Below, piece by piece: positions 54,060 through 64,000 of a DNA stretch of 64,000 nt. A program made the position numbers and the translations under genes. The DNA is from Peribacillus alkalitolerans (GTDB lineage Bacteria; Bacillota; Bacilli; Bacillales; DSM-1321). The notes beneath the pieces were generated by a model, which had not been told where the DNA came from, made no database searches, and saw only the letters and a program-made list of their open reading frames with translations. The number at the start of each line of letters is the position of its first letter. Position 1 is the first letter of the stretch. The stretch lies in the NCBI RefSeq assembly GCF_010882125.1, contig NZ_JAAGVZ010000006.1:186001-250000 (forward strand), written 5' to 3'.

Positions 54060-54575
54060 ATGAAGGGCATCATCAGCTTGACGGTGTTAAACAGGCCAGG
54101 AGTCTTGAATAGAATCACCAATTTATTTTCTAAACGGAATTACAATATTGAAAGTATTACGGTCGGTCATTCCGAGCAAGAAGGAATCTCTAGAATGACA
54201 GTAGTAGTGCATGTTGAAAACGAAACACTTCTTGAACAAATGACGAAGCAGCTTAATAAACAGATTGATGTCTTAAAAGTGACAGACATAAGTAATCATT
54301 CCATTGTTGCAAGAGAATTAGCCTTAATCAAAGTAGCATCGACACCACAATCCCGAGGAGAAATTTATTCGTTGATTGAGCCTTTTAGAGCCTCAGTGAT
54401 AGATGTAGGTAAGGAGAGTCTCGTCATTCAAATCACTGGTGAAAGTGAAAAAATCGAAGCGTTTCTGAATTTGTTAAGACCCTATGGAATCAAAGAAGTT
54501 GCTAGGACTGGAACGACAGCATTTTCAAGAAGCACTCAAAAAAGTAATCAACCGATTAAATATTCACTTGTTTAA
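54060..54575 (+). CDS. ilvH: acetolactate synthase small regulatory subunit
   Basis: A 171-residue regulatory subunit. The N-terminal ACT domain ('ISLTVLNRPGVLNRITNLFSKR' in segments) binds valine for feedback control, and the C-terminal domain activates IlvB. The ATG at 54060 lies two bases after the ilvB stop with GGAGGGG upstream; the longer frame back to 53988 overlaps ilvB and is not credible. Confidence 0.95.
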   Translation: MKGIISLTVLNRPGVLNRITNLFSKRNYNIESITVGHSEQEGISRMTVVVHVENETLLEQMTKQLNKQIDVLKVTDISNHSIVARELALIKVASTPQSRGEIYSLIEPFRASVIDVGKESLVIQITGESEKIEAFLNLLRPYGIKEVARTGTTAFSRSTQKSNQPIKYSLV

Positions 54576-54594
54576 TTCAATTATTAATTATTAA

Positions 54595-55644
<1,050 letters not shown>

Positions 55645-55688
55645 TTAAAAATTCTTAATAAATGTAGAACGAAAGGAGCGAGATTGTT

Positions 55689-57221
55689 ATGCGGAAAATC
55701 CACATATTCGATACAACATTACGTGATGGAGAGCAATCAGCGGGAGTAAACTTAAATGCTAATGAAAAAATGGAGATTGCCATTCAGCTCGAAAGATTAG
55801 GCATGGATATTATTGAAGCTGGCTTTCCTGCTGCTTCTCAAGGGGACTTCGCATCCGTCAAAGAGATCGCGAGGGTTGTGAAAAATTCGTCAGTGACAGG
55901 CTTATCTCGCTCCGTCCAAAAAGATATCGATGCTGCCTGGGAAGCATTAAAAAACGGTGCTCATCCGAGAGTCCACGTATTCTTGGCTACCTCTCCCATT
56001 CATCGACAGTATAAATTGAAGATGTCCAAAGAACAGGTAGTGGAAGCTGCAGTTGAATCCGTAAAGTATGCAGCCAAACGATTCCCAATTGTCCAATGGT
56101 CGGCTGAGGATGCATGTAGGACGGAATTGGACTATTTAGCCTATGTGGTAGAAGAGGTCATTAAGGCGGGAGCGCAAGTCATAAATATACCTGATACGGT
56201 CGGTTATATTACACCGCAAGAATATGGTGGGATATTTCAATACTTAATAGAGAATGTACCTTCGATTCATAGGGTTCAACTTTCTGCACATTGTCATGAT
56301 GATTTAGGGATGGCAATTTCCAACTCACTTGCAGCCATTTCTGCGGGAGCCAGTCAAATTGAGGGTACTATTAATGGAATTGGCGAAAGGGCAGGAAATG
56401 CAGCTTTAGAGGAGTTAGTTGTAGCCTTGCATACAAGGGCTGACTATTATCAAGCAAACACCAGACTTAAACTTAACGAGATAAAAAGAACGAGCGACCT
56501 AGTCAGCAGATTGACCGGGATGGAGGTTCCTCCAAATAAAGCGATCGTAGGAAGAAATGCTTTTGCCCACGAATCCGGAATTCATCAAGATGGAGTTTTA
56601 AAAGAAAAAACGACATATGAAATCATTTCTCCGGAACTAGTAGGTGTTTCTACTAATAACATGGTTCTTGGGAAACATTCAGGACGTCACGCATTTAGAA
56701 CAAGACTTGAAGAATTAGGCCTGTTTGTTTCAGAGGAAGATATGAATAAGATGTTTAATACATTTAAAGAGCTGGCTGATCGTAAGAAAGAAATGACAGA
56801 TGATGATCTGGTAGCGCTTGTGTTAGAAGAAAAACTATCAAACGATCATCGTTTTTATGATTTGGTCGCTATACAAATTCAATATGGGACGAATCAAGTG
56901 CCTACAGCGACTGTGACGGTAACAGGAAGGAATAATGAAATCCTTATGGAAGCGGGGACAGGGGCAGGAAGCATAGAAGCTTTATATAATACGATGGAAA
57001 AGTGTATTCAAGATCCAGTAAATCTTCTAGACTATCGGATTCAATCAGTCGGAGCCGGCAGGGACGCCTTGGCGCAGGTTTATGTGAAAATGAATTATTT
57101 AGGCATGGAGACAAGCGGCAGGGGACTTGCACAAGACGTATTGGAAGCATCCGCTAAAGCTTATTTACACGCTGTTAATCGAGTCATTTATTTAATGGAC
57201 GAGAAAAAAGTATTAATTTAA
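55689..57221 (+). CDS. leuA: 2-isopropylmalate synthase
   Basis: A 510-residue enzyme joining acetyl-CoA and 2-oxoisovalerate. It has '[16 protein letters not shown]' at the N-terminus, the metal-binding HxH in '[13 protein letters not shown]' near residue 200, '[14 protein letters not shown]' near 233 and a C-terminal allosteric leucine-binding domain from about 390. GAAAGGAGCG precedes the ATG. The leucine domain is complete. Confidence 0.96.
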   Translation: MRKIHIFDTTLRDGEQSAGVNLNANEKMEIAIQLERLGMDIIEAGFPAASQGDFASVKEIARVVKNSSVTGLSRSVQKDIDAAWEALKNGAHPRVHVFLATSPIHRQYKLKMSKEQVVEAAVESVKYAAKRFPIVQWSAEDACRTELDYLAYVVEEVIKAGAQVINIPDTVGYITPQEYGGIFQYLIENVPSIHRVQLSAHCHDDLGMAISNSLAAISAGASQIEGTINGIGERAGNAALEELVVALHTRADYYQANTRLKLNEIKRTSDLVSRLTGMEVPPNKAIVGRNAFAHESGIHQDGVLKEKTTYEIISPELVGVSTNNMVLGKHSGRHAFRTRLEELGLFVSEEDMNKMFNTFKELADRKKEMTDDDLVALVLEEKLSNDHRFYDLVAIQIQYGTNQVPTATVTVTGRNNEILMEAGTGAGSIEALYNTMEKCIQDPVNLLDYRIQSVGAGRDALAQVYVKMNYLGMETSGRGLAQDVLEASAKAYLHAVNRVIYLMDEKKVLI

Positions 57222-57248
57222 TACCTTCTATGAAAGGAGAGAGAGATT

Positions 57249-58361
57249 ATGAATAAGAAAATTGCAGTGTTGCCTGGTGATGGAATTGGAAAAGAAGTGA
57301 CGAAAGGTGCTGTTGAAATTCTGGAATGTATCGCTGAAAGTTATGGCCATACCTTCGAGTTCCAGTATGGGGAAATCGGTGGGATTGCCTTAGATCAAAC
57401 AGGTCAACCACTTCCTGAAGAAACTGTTACTCTTTGTAAAAATAGTGATGCAGTTTTGCTAGGTGCCGTCGGTGGACCTAAGTGGGAGCGGAATTTACCG
57501 AACCTAAGACCGGAAACAGGTTTGCTAAATATTCGAAAAGAATTAAATTTATTCGCAAATCTACGTCCAGTTACCTATTATTCTAGCTTATCAGAATCAT
57601 CTCCCCTTCGTAAGGAAATCATTGAGGAAGTGGATTTTGTAATCGTCCGGGAGTTAACGGGAGGCCTTTATTTTGGAAAACCAAGTCAACGGACCTTCCA
57701 TCATGGAATTGAAGCAGTAGTAGATACGCTTTTCTATAAGAGAGATGAGATTAAGAGAATTCTTGAATTAGCTTTCCAGTTGGCGCGTACCAGAAAACGA
57801 AAAGTGACTTCTGTTGATAAGGCGAATGTACTTGAATCCAGTAGACTATGGAGGGAAGTAGCTAACGAAGTTGCCAAAGATTATCCCGAAGTGGAATTAG
57901 AACATATGTTAGTAGACAATGCGGCTATGCAATTGATCAAGAACCCTAAGCAATTTGACGTGATTGTTACGGAGAATATGTTTGGAGATATTTTAAGCGA
58001 CGAGGCTTCAGTACTGACGGGTTCTCTTGGGATGCTTCCATCAGCTTCACTGTCGGAAAATGGCTTAAATCTGTATGAACCCATTCATGGGTCAGCACCC
58101 GATATCGCAGGAATGAATTACGCCAATCCGATAGCGATGATTTTATCAGCTGCTTCCATGCTTCGTCTATCCTTTGGATTAGTAGAGGAAGCAGAAGCGG
58201 TAGAGAAAGCGGTTAAGGAAACATTAGAACTAGGTTTCCGAACAAAAGATATTGCTTCTAAAGGTACTAGAGTCCTGTCTACGGATGAGATGGTCGCGGA
58301 AATTAAAAATGTCATCCTTGATCAAGGGGCGATTACAAATATTATGCAAGCATATGCTTGA
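57249..58361 (+). CDS. leuB: 3-isopropylmalate dehydrogenase
   Basis: A 370-residue NAD-dependent dehydrogenase. It has 'AVLPGDGIGKEVTKGAVEIL' at the N-terminus, 'VRELTGGLYFGKP' near residue 135, 'VDKANVLESSRLWREV' near 195 and 'VTENMFGDILSDEASVLTGSLGMLPSASL' in segments near 240-270. It oxidatively decarboxylates 3-isopropylmalate. AAAGGAGAGAG precedes the ATG. It is separated from leuC by an unusual 280-bp gap with a terminator and a repeat. Confidence 0.96.
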   Translation: MNKKIAVLPGDGIGKEVTKGAVEILECIAESYGHTFEFQYGEIGGIALDQTGQPLPEETVTLCKNSDAVLLGAVGGPKWERNLPNLRPETGLLNIRKELNLFANLRPVTYYSSLSESSPLRKEIIEEVDFVIVRELTGGLYFGKPSQRTFHHGIEAVVDTLFYKRDEIKRILELAFQLARTRKRKVTSVDKANVLESSRLWREVANEVAKDYPEVELEHMLVDNAAMQLIKNPKQFDVIVTENMFGDILSDEASVLTGSLGMLPSASLSENGLNLYEPIHGSAPDIAGMNYANPIAMILSAASMLRLSFGLVEEAEAVEKAVKETLELGFRTKDIASKGTRVLSTDEMVAEIKNVILDQGAITNIMQAYA

Positions 58362-58483
58362 AAAATCCTTCATGGGGTTAAGTTTCACTAAGTCACACTG
58401 TAGTATAGTTTTCTACCTATTAAAAATTGGGAGACTCGACTACCTTTGGTCCTGCATATAGTGGGTACTCCCTTACAAATAAA

Positions 58484-58521
58484 AGAGTAGACACGTCCTA
58501 AACGGGCCGTGTCTTCTTTTA
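58484..58521 (+). terminator. terminator-like hairpin between leuB and leuC
   Basis: GACACG(t)CC / GG(gc)CGTGTC is followed by TTCTTTTA. Placed inside the operon, it could lower leuCD relative to upstream genes. Confidence 0.6.
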
Positions 58522-58534
58522 CACTTAAATCATG

Positions 58535-58619
58535 CATAAATTGGCTTCAAAATCGAATTGGCCAGGAATAAAGTATAAGTGCACTGCGTCTCTGTTTGCC
58601 TAGAGGCAAGTTTTCTAAC
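58535..58619 (+). repeat. dispersed intergenic repeat, family C copy in the leu operon
   Basis: ATAAATTGGC, AAAGTATAAGTGCA and GGCAAGTTTTCTAA occur in the same order as in 28996-29112. An open frame through it runs into leuC, making that gene look 21 codons too long at its 5' end. Confidence 0.72.
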
Positions 58620-58641
58620 AAAGATTAATAGGAGGATTCAA

Positions 58642-60066
58642 ATGGGGAAATCAATTATCGAGAAAATTTGGGAGTCTCATATTGTGAATAGGGAAGAGAA
58701 CAAACCTGACCTTTTATATATAGATTTGCATTATATCCATGAGGTAACTTCCCCACAAGCTTTTGCAGGATTAAGGGCTAAGGGAAGAGGAGTAAGAAGG
58801 CCAGATAGAACCTTCGCTACGATGGATCACAATGTCCCCACTGAAAATCGCTTCGTTATTCATGATGAAACTGCTAGGAACCAGCTGAATGCTCTTGAAG
58901 AAAACTGTAAAGAATTTAACATTCCACTTGCTGATTTGAGTAGTGAAGATCAGGGGATTGTTCATGTTATCGGACCAGAATTAGGGATGACTCAACCAGG
59001 AATGACAATCGTTTGTGGAGATAGCCATACTTCCACGCACGGTGCATTTGGAGCACTTGCTTTTGGAATTGGGACTAGTGAAGTAGAACATGTTTTGGCC
59101 ACTCAAACTCTATGGCAGACGAAGCCGAAGACGATGAAACTGGAGGTAACGGGACGATTGCAGGAAGGGGTCACAGCTAAGGATGTCATTTTGTATATTA
59201 TCTCAAAGTTTGGAGTGAACTTTGGTACGGGCTATGTTATCGAATACACGGGGGATGTTATCCGCAATATGTCGATGGAAGAACGGATGACTGTATGTAA
59301 CATGTCCATTGAGGGTGGAGCTCGAGCAGGTTTGATTAGCCCTGATGAAACAACCTTTTCTTATTTAAGAGGTAGGAAATATAGTGAAAAAGGAACTTCG
59401 TTTGAAGACCAGGTCATATTATGGAAAAGCTTAGCCAGCGATGAAGATTCGATTTTTGATACTGAAATTGTCATACGTGGTGAAGACATAGCTCCAATGG
59501 TTAGTTGGGGTACAAATCCGGCTATGTGCAGTCCAATTGATGGGTCCATTCCAAGTTCAGAAGATTTTGAGGATGAGGTTGAACGAAAATCTTTGCAACG
59601 TGCACTTCAATATATGGATTTAAAAGAAGGTTCAAATATGGGTGATATTCCAATTCAGCATGTATTTATTGGATCTTGTACCAATTCAAGAATTGAGGAT
59701 TTGCGCCAAGCAGCAGAAATTGTAAAAGGTAACAAGGTAAAACCAGGTGTAAGGGCGCTTGTGGTTCCAGGCTCTCAAAAGGTTAAACAGAAGGCCGAAG
59801 AGGAAGGGCTTGATTCTATTTTCATTGATGCTGGATTTCAATGGCGGGAATCTGGATGCAGTATGTGCCTGAGTATGAATCCAGATGTTGTTCCCGCTGG
59901 GGAGCACTGTGCCTCAACCTCTAATCGGAATTTTGAGGGGAGGCAAGGACAGGGCGCTAGAACGCATTTAGTTAGTCCAGCAATGGCGGCAGCAGCAGCT
60001 ATCAACGGTTCATTTATTGATGTGCGTACATTTCGTCTTCAGCAAATTGCTGAAAAGTCCATATAA
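58642..60066 (+). CDS. leuC: 3-isopropylmalate dehydratase large subunit
   Basis: A 474-residue aconitase-family subunit. The [4Fe-4S] ligands are Cys in '[13 protein letters not shown]' (about residue 347) and in '[13 protein letters not shown]' (about 407 and 410). '[24 protein letters not shown]' in segments binds substrate. With LeuD it isomerises isopropylmalate. The frame is open from 58579 through a repeat, but the ATG at 58642 follows AGGAGG. Confidence 0.96.
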   Translation: MGKSIIEKIWESHIVNREENKPDLLYIDLHYIHEVTSPQAFAGLRAKGRGVRRPDRTFATMDHNVPTENRFVIHDETARNQLNALEENCKEFNIPLADLSSEDQGIVHVIGPELGMTQPGMTIVCGDSHTSTHGAFGALAFGIGTSEVEHVLATQTLWQTKPKTMKLEVTGRLQEGVTAKDVILYIISKFGVNFGTGYVIEYTGDVIRNMSMEERMTVCNMSIEGGARAGLISPDETTFSYLRGRKYSEKGTSFEDQVILWKSLASDEDSIFDTEIVIRGEDIAPMVSWGTNPAMCSPIDGSIPSSEDFEDEVERKSLQRALQYMDLKEGSNMGDIPIQHVFIGSCTNSRIEDLRQAAEIVKGNKVKPGVRALVVPGSQKVKQKAEEEGLDSIFIDAGFQWRESGCSMCLSMNPDVVPAGEHCASTSNRNFEGRQGQGARTHLVSPAMAAAAAINGSFIDVRTFRLQQIAEKSI

Positions 60067-60083
60067 AGGGGAGTTGAAAAGTA

Positions 60084-60668
60084 ATGAATGGATTAAAGAC
60101 GGTTCAAAGTAGGGTTGCAGTGCTGAACAGGGCTAATGTTGACACTGATCAAATTATTCCGAAACAATTTTTGAAAAAGATTGATAGGATCGGATTTGGT
60201 GACTACCTCTTTTATCACTGGAGATATGATGATAGTGGCCATGAACGGGAAGATTTTGAACTTAATCAAATTGATGCAAAGGGGTGTTCCATCCTTATAG
60301 CAGGCGAGAACTTTGGATGTGGATCATCAAGGGAACATGCGCCATGGGCACTTTTGGATTATGGGTTCCGAGTTGTGATTGCCACTTCATTTGCAGATAT
60401 TTTTTATCAAAATTGTCTTAAGAATGGGATGCTTCCCATCAAGCTTCCTAAAGAATCGATACAATATCTCATTGATAATGTAAGTAGTTTTCAAAGAGAG
60501 TTGAGGGTTGATTTACCGAATCAAGTAGTGAAGGACTCTTCAGGGTTCGAAGCTCGCTTTGATATCCATCCGTATTGGAAAGAAATGCTTGTAAACGGTT
60601 GGGATGAAATTTCTCTCACTTTACAGTTGGAAGATAAAATAAATGAATATGAATTCATGTATAGGTAG
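60084..60668 (+). CDS. leuD: 3-isopropylmalate dehydratase small subunit
   Basis: A 194-residue swivel-domain subunit. 'NVDTDQIIPKQFLK' is near the N-terminus and 'GENFGCGSSREHAPWAL' near residue 75, followed by 'SFADIFYQNCLKNGMLPI'. It completes the isomerase active site with LeuC. AAAGGGGAG precedes the ATG. Last gene of the operon; no clear terminator follows. Confidence 0.96.
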   Translation: MNGLKTVQSRVAVLNRANVDTDQIIPKQFLKKIDRIGFGDYLFYHWRYDDSGHEREDFELNQIDAKGCSILIAGENFGCGSSREHAPWALLDYGFRVVIATSFADIFYQNCLKNGMLPIKLPKESIQYLIDNVSSFQRELRVDLPNQVVKDSSGFEARFDIHPYWKEMLVNGWDEISLTLQLEDKINEYEFMYR

Positions 60669-60821
60669 ACCGAATCCGTTTTACTGATGTATGTTATTCC
60701 CTCCAAATAAATGTTAATTGATTTATCATTCCCTTCTATATACTTGTATAATTTTGTTTCCTTACACTTGCCATGCTAAACTATGGGAAAGCAAACGTAT
60801 TGTATAAGGCGGGTTTTATGT

Positions 60822-61832
60822 ATGAACTACAAAAACAAACAAAAGCAAGATAATGTCATCCCGCTACCTGGGTTATCCCAGAGGCTGATTAAGCTTGGAC
60901 TTGACGCTCTTGCAAATAAAAATTTCAAAGAAGCATATTCGTATCTTACACAAGCTATTGAATTAGAGCCTGATCACGCAGATTTACATATCGGCCTTGT
61001 TGTGTCTATGGTCGAGCTTGGATTATATAAGGAAGCAAAGCAGCTATGTAAGGAAATCATGCATAAAGGAATCGGTGACTATTTCCAAGTGGTAAGCATT
61101 TACTTAATGGTTCTCCTACATTTAAATGAACACGAAGAAATGGTTTCCACTATTGAAGCGTTGCTGGATGAAAATGAGGTTCCACCTGAAAAGGAGGATT
61201 CCTTTGAGAGGATGCTTGAATTCAGTAAAAGAGTCATTTTAGAGCGTGAGACAAAAACAGAGCCCGAAGCACAACACGATGTTTCGGGGTTTCAGCTAGA
61301 AGGTAAAACAGATAGTGAACAATTTTTCCTTCTATCTAAGTTGTCAGATAAAAACATTCGACCATATGTCTCTCAATTGAAGGGTTTTTTAGTGGATGAG
61401 AAAGCCCATCCATTCCTAAAGACCATGGCTTTAACGATGATGGTTGAGCAACAATATGAAAAAGAAATTTCAATCGTTAAATTTGGTCGATGCATGGATG
61501 TGTTGCCTACCAAGCTACCTACTGTTCCAGAAGACTCCCAATTTTTAAAGTTGCTTCGAATTCTGGACAATGCATTAGGGCAGGAAAATCCAACTCAATA
61601 TGAACTCGCTAAAAGTATACTCGAACGGCACCATTTCATCAGTTATCCTTTTGGATTTCCTTTTAACCATGAAGAGCTAGCTGCTGCCTATCACTATTTA
61701 TCCGACGATTACCAAGGCTCTGAAACAGAGTTGGAAGAAATGGCTAACTTATATGGGTGCAGTCCAGAAAAAATTGAAGAAGCGTTGAGACATCTTCGGG
61801 CTCTAGAGGAAATATCTTCTCCCATAATTTAA
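60822..61832 (+). CDS. ysoA: TPR-repeat protein YsoA
   Basis: A 336-residue soluble protein. One clear TPR is near residues 20-60 ('LGLDALANKNFKEAYSYLTQAIELEPDHADLHIGL' in segments). The rest is helical, with a C-terminal helix-turn-helix-like end ('MANLYGCSPEKIEEALRHLRAL'). Function unknown. The ATG at 60822 follows AAGGCGGG; the frame opens at 60783. It stands between leuD and tig as in B. subtilis. Confidence 0.85.
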   Translation: MNYKNKQKQDNVIPLPGLSQRLIKLGLDALANKNFKEAYSYLTQAIELEPDHADLHIGLVVSMVELGLYKEAKQLCKEIMHKGIGDYFQVVSIYLMVLLHLNEHEEMVSTIEALLDENEVPPEKEDSFERMLEFSKRVILERETKTEPEAQHDVSGFQLEGKTDSEQFFLLSKLSDKNIRPYVSQLKGFLVDEKAHPFLKTMALTMMVEQQYEKEISIVKFGRCMDVLPTKLPTVPEDSQFLKLLRILDNALGQENPTQYELAKSILERHHFISYPFGFPFNHEELAAAYHYLSDDYQGSETELEEMANLYGCSPEKIEEALRHLRALEEISSPII

Positions 61833-61842
61833 GCTATTGCTG

Positions 61843-61870
61843 TTGAAACAAAGACAACCTATGTTATAAT
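61843..61870 (+). promoter_or_regulatory. sigma-A promoter of tig
   Basis: TTGAAA (61843-61848) and TATAAT (61865-61870) are 16 bases apart, giving a leader of about 140 nt before tig. Confidence 0.75.
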
Positions 61871-62017
61871 GTAGTGGTTGTAATGTAGAATATACAAAAA
61901 ACGACTTTCTCAAATTCGTTTGGGAATATTGTAAGGATGACTTGTGAGAAGTAATCAAGGCATATTCATCCAATGAAAGCAAAATAATGAAGTATATAGA
62001 TTTTTGGAGGGAAACGC

Positions 62018-63295
62018 ATGTCTGTTAAATGGGAAAAAAAAGAAGAGAACCGCGGAGTTCTTACAATTGAAGTTTCAGCTGAAAAAGTAAATGAAGGTTT
62101 AGACGCTGCATTTAAAAAAGTAGTGAAGCAAGTAAACGTTCCTGGATTCCGTAAAGGAAAAATGCCACGCCAAATGTTCGAAAAACGCTTTGGTGTAGAA
62201 GCATTATACCAAGATGCACTTGATTTCATCCTACCAGAAGCATATGCAAGTGCAGTAGAAGAAGCAGGAATCGATCCTGTTGATCGTCCTGAAATCGACG
62301 TTGAACAAATGGAAAAAGGCAAAAACCTTATTTTCACTGCAACTGTAACTGTAAGACCTGAGGTTAAATTAGGTGAATATAAAGGTATCGAAGTTGAAAA
62401 GCTTGATGCTACAGTAACTGAAGAAGATGTTGACGCTGAAATCAAAGCTATGCAAGAGCGTCAAGCTGAGCTAGTGATGAAAGAAGAAGGAAAAGCAGAA
62501 AACGGTGATACTGTAGTAATCGACTTTGAAGGCTTTGTTGATGGCGAAGCATTCGAAGGCGGAAAAGCAGAGAACTATACTCTTGAACTAGGATCTAATT
62601 CATTCATTCCAGGTTTCGAAGATCAATTAGTTGGTGTAGAAGCTGGCCAAGAAAAAGATATCGAAGTAAACTTCCCAGAAGAGTACCATGCAGCTGAGCT
62701 TGCTGGTAAGCCTGCAACTTTCAAAATCAAACTTCATGAAATCAAAACTAAGCAACTTCCTGAATTAGATGATGAGTTCGCTAAAGACGTTGATGAAGAA
62801 GTAGAAACTCTAGTAGAATTAAAAGAAAAAACTAAGAAGAACCTTGAAGAAAGCAAGAAGCATGATGCTGAGCACCAATTACGTGACGCTGTGGTAGAAA
62901 AAGCTGCTGAAAATGCAGAAGTGACTATCCCAGAAGTTATGATTGAAAACGAAATTGGCCGCATGATGAGCGAATTCGAGCAACGTCTTCAAATGCAAGG
63001 TATGAACCTTGACCTTTACTACCAATTCTCTGGTCAAGACGAAGTTGCACTTAAAGGCCAAATGAAGGAAGAAGCTGAAATCCGTGTACGCATCAACTTA
63101 GTTCTTGAAGCGATCGCTGATGCTGAAAAGCTAGAAGCAACTGATGCGGATGTAGACAGCGAAATTCAAAAAATGTCTGAGCAATACAACATGGATGTTA
63201 ACACAATCAAGCAAGCTCTAGGCAACCTTGAAGGTGTAAAAGCAGATTTACGTGTTCGTAAAGCTGTAGACTTCCTAGTAGAAAACAGCAAGTAA
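62018..63295 (+). CDS. tig: trigger factor
   Basis: A 425-residue ribosome-bound chaperone and prolyl isomerase. The N-terminal ribosome-binding signature '[11 protein letters not shown]' is near residue 43. The FKBP-type PPIase domain (about 150-245; '[20 protein letters not shown]' in segments, '[11 protein letters not shown]') is followed by a charged C-terminal chaperone domain. GGAGGGAAACGC precedes the ATG. It has its own promoter and terminator and lies next to clpX. Confidence 0.97.
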   Translation: MSVKWEKKEENRGVLTIEVSAEKVNEGLDAAFKKVVKQVNVPGFRKGKMPRQMFEKRFGVEALYQDALDFILPEAYASAVEEAGIDPVDRPEIDVEQMEKGKNLIFTATVTVRPEVKLGEYKGIEVEKLDATVTEEDVDAEIKAMQERQAELVMKEEGKAENGDTVVIDFEGFVDGEAFEGGKAENYTLELGSNSFIPGFEDQLVGVEAGQEKDIEVNFPEEYHAAELAGKPATFKIKLHEIKTKQLPELDDEFAKDVDEEVETLVELKEKTKKNLEESKKHDAEHQLRDAVVEKAAENAEVTIPEVMIENEIGRMMSEFEQRLQMQGMNLDLYYQFSGQDEVALKGQMKEEAEIRVRINLVLEAIADAEKLEATDADVDSEIQKMSEQYNMDVNTIKQALGNLEGVKADLRVRKAVDFLVENSK

Positions 63296-63668
63296 TTTAA
63301 TAAATTATATAAATAAACAAGGCGCGATTATTTCGTGCCTTGTTTTATACCATATTCTCATAGGGATTATTTATTACATAAAGGTGTAAAATAAGGTTTA
63401 GCTCGCATATACATAATCTATCTATTCTTAATGAAATTCCTGGGTTTGGGATTGCCTTTATAGGGCAAAATACATAGTACTGCGAAAATGAAGTTCTTGG
63501 ATAGAACCTATTTTCTCTCTAAGCTTTATCGTTTTTCTTTTACATAAGAACGTGGTAAAATGCAACTTAATCAATCTGCAAATGCTTGATGGGAAGGTTT
63601 GGGTAGCGGTTGATTGCCGTCCAGACTTCTTTGTTATACAGGGAAAAGTTCTAAAGGGGTGAGAGATC
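63296..63668. other. gap between tig and clpX
   Basis: Apart from the tig terminator I see no convincing gene or promoter here. The region is AT-rich at first and more mixed from about 63590. Confidence 0.5.
63317..63347 (+). terminator. terminator of tig
   Basis: AACAAGGC / GCCTTGTT with a 12-nt loop is followed by TTTATA. Confidence 0.8.
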
Positions 63669-64000
63669 ATGTTTAAATTTAATGATGAAAAGGGACAACT
63701 TAAATGTTCTTTTTGTGGTAAAACCCAAGAGCAGGTGCGTAAACTGGTAGCTGGTCCTGGAGTATATATTTGTGATGAATGTATCGAGCTTTGCACAGAA
63801 ATTGTGGAAGAAGAGCTAGGAACTGAAGAAGAAGTGGAATTTAAAGATGTTCCTAAACCGAAGGAAATCCGTGAAATCTTAGATGAGTACGTAATTGGAC
63901 AGGAACAGGCAAAGAAATCATTGGCTGTAGCTGTTTATAATCACTATAAACGGATTAATTCCAACAGTAAAATTGATGATGTCGAACTTTCAAAAAGTAA
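63669..64000 (+). CDS. clpX: ATP-dependent Clp protease ATP-binding subunit ClpX (5' part)
   Basis: The first ~110 codons of clpX, cut by the window end. The N-terminal zinc-binding domain has 'CSFCGK' and 'CDECIELC' as the four Cys ligands. '[34 protein letters not shown]' in segments begins the AAA+ module, before Walker A. ClpX unfolds proteins for ClpP. AGGGGTGAGAGATC precedes the ATG at 63669. Confidence 0.96.
   Translation, partial: MFKFNDEKGQLKCSFCGKTQEQVRKLVAGPGVYICDECIELCTEIVEEELGTEEEVEFKDVPKPKEIREILDEYVIGQEQAKKSLAVAVYNHYKRINSNSKIDDVELSKS

Overview
The window reads as chromosome of an endospore-forming member of the Bacillaceae. It is a low-GC Firmicute sequence with strong AGGAGG-type ribosome binding sites. 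It carries sporulation and germination genes (sspI, gerE, gerM) and T-box and L-box leaders. Gene order largely follows the pheS-to-clpX arc of Bacillus subtilis (pheST, rnhC, zapA, cvpA, polX, mutS2, lcfA-fadR-fadB-etfBA, trxA, uvrC, lysC, sdhCAB, ysmA, gerE, racE, gerM, rph, ilv-leu, tig, clpX). That comparison is from memory; the species cannot be fixed from the sequence alone.

Layout. 0.2-4.2 kb: a TVP38-type membrane protein, ysdB, a dimeric dUTPase, an M42 peptidase, sspI and an rRNA methyltransferase. 4.2-8.3 kb: T-box-controlled pheST. 8.4-15.2 kb: rnhC opposite zapA-cvpA, then polX-mutS2-yshE and a probable 27-residue membrane peptide. 15.7-21.6 kb: fatty-acid degradation (lcfA, fadR, fadB, etfBA) and trxA. 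21.6-30.6 kb: an AT-rich accessory island lying between trxA and uvrC, which are neighbours in B. subtilis. It holds two Fur-box promoters, a duplicated-domain lipoprotein, a membrane-anchored extracytoplasmic protein, an FTR1 iron permease and a set of sugar/lipid-carrier genes (epimerase, flippase, phosphodiesterase-like membrane protein, GT2, GT-C). 30.7-38.5 kb: uvrC, L-box lysC, yslB and sdhCAB. 38.7-43.3 kb: citR/citA and a secreted nuclease, apparently inserted between sdhB and ysmA. 43.7-49.2 kb: ysmA, gerE, a MarR regulator, racE, gerM, rph, rdgB and a phosphoesterase. 49.3-51.6 kb: tRNA-Arg(UCU) with a 5' fragment duplicate, a 54-residue ORF, and a YidC-type insertase with an overlapping small membrane protein. 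51.7-60.7 kb: the ilvBHC-leuABCD operon with a cre-like site and a leucine T-box. 60.8-64 kb: ysoA, tig and the start of clpX.

How the genes work together. The lcf-fad-etf genes activate and oxidise fatty acids under FadR; ysmA may belong to the same physiology under a separate palindromic operator. sdhCAB and citA feed the TCA cycle. ilv-leu, lysC and pheST are each controlled by an RNA leader that senses its end product. The 21.6-30.6 kb island is the most unusual segment: Fur-controlled FTR1 iron uptake without the usual EfeO/EfeB partners, interleaved with a complete-looking lipid-carrier glycosylation pathway.

Non-coding repeats are prominent: a family with GTTGATT/AATCAAC termini (three long copies and one internally deleted copy), a second dispersed family near 29.0 and 58.6 kb, a third type after sdhB, and a 20-bp phased TCGA array between lysC and yslB. 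No transposase, phage gene or CRISPR array was seen.
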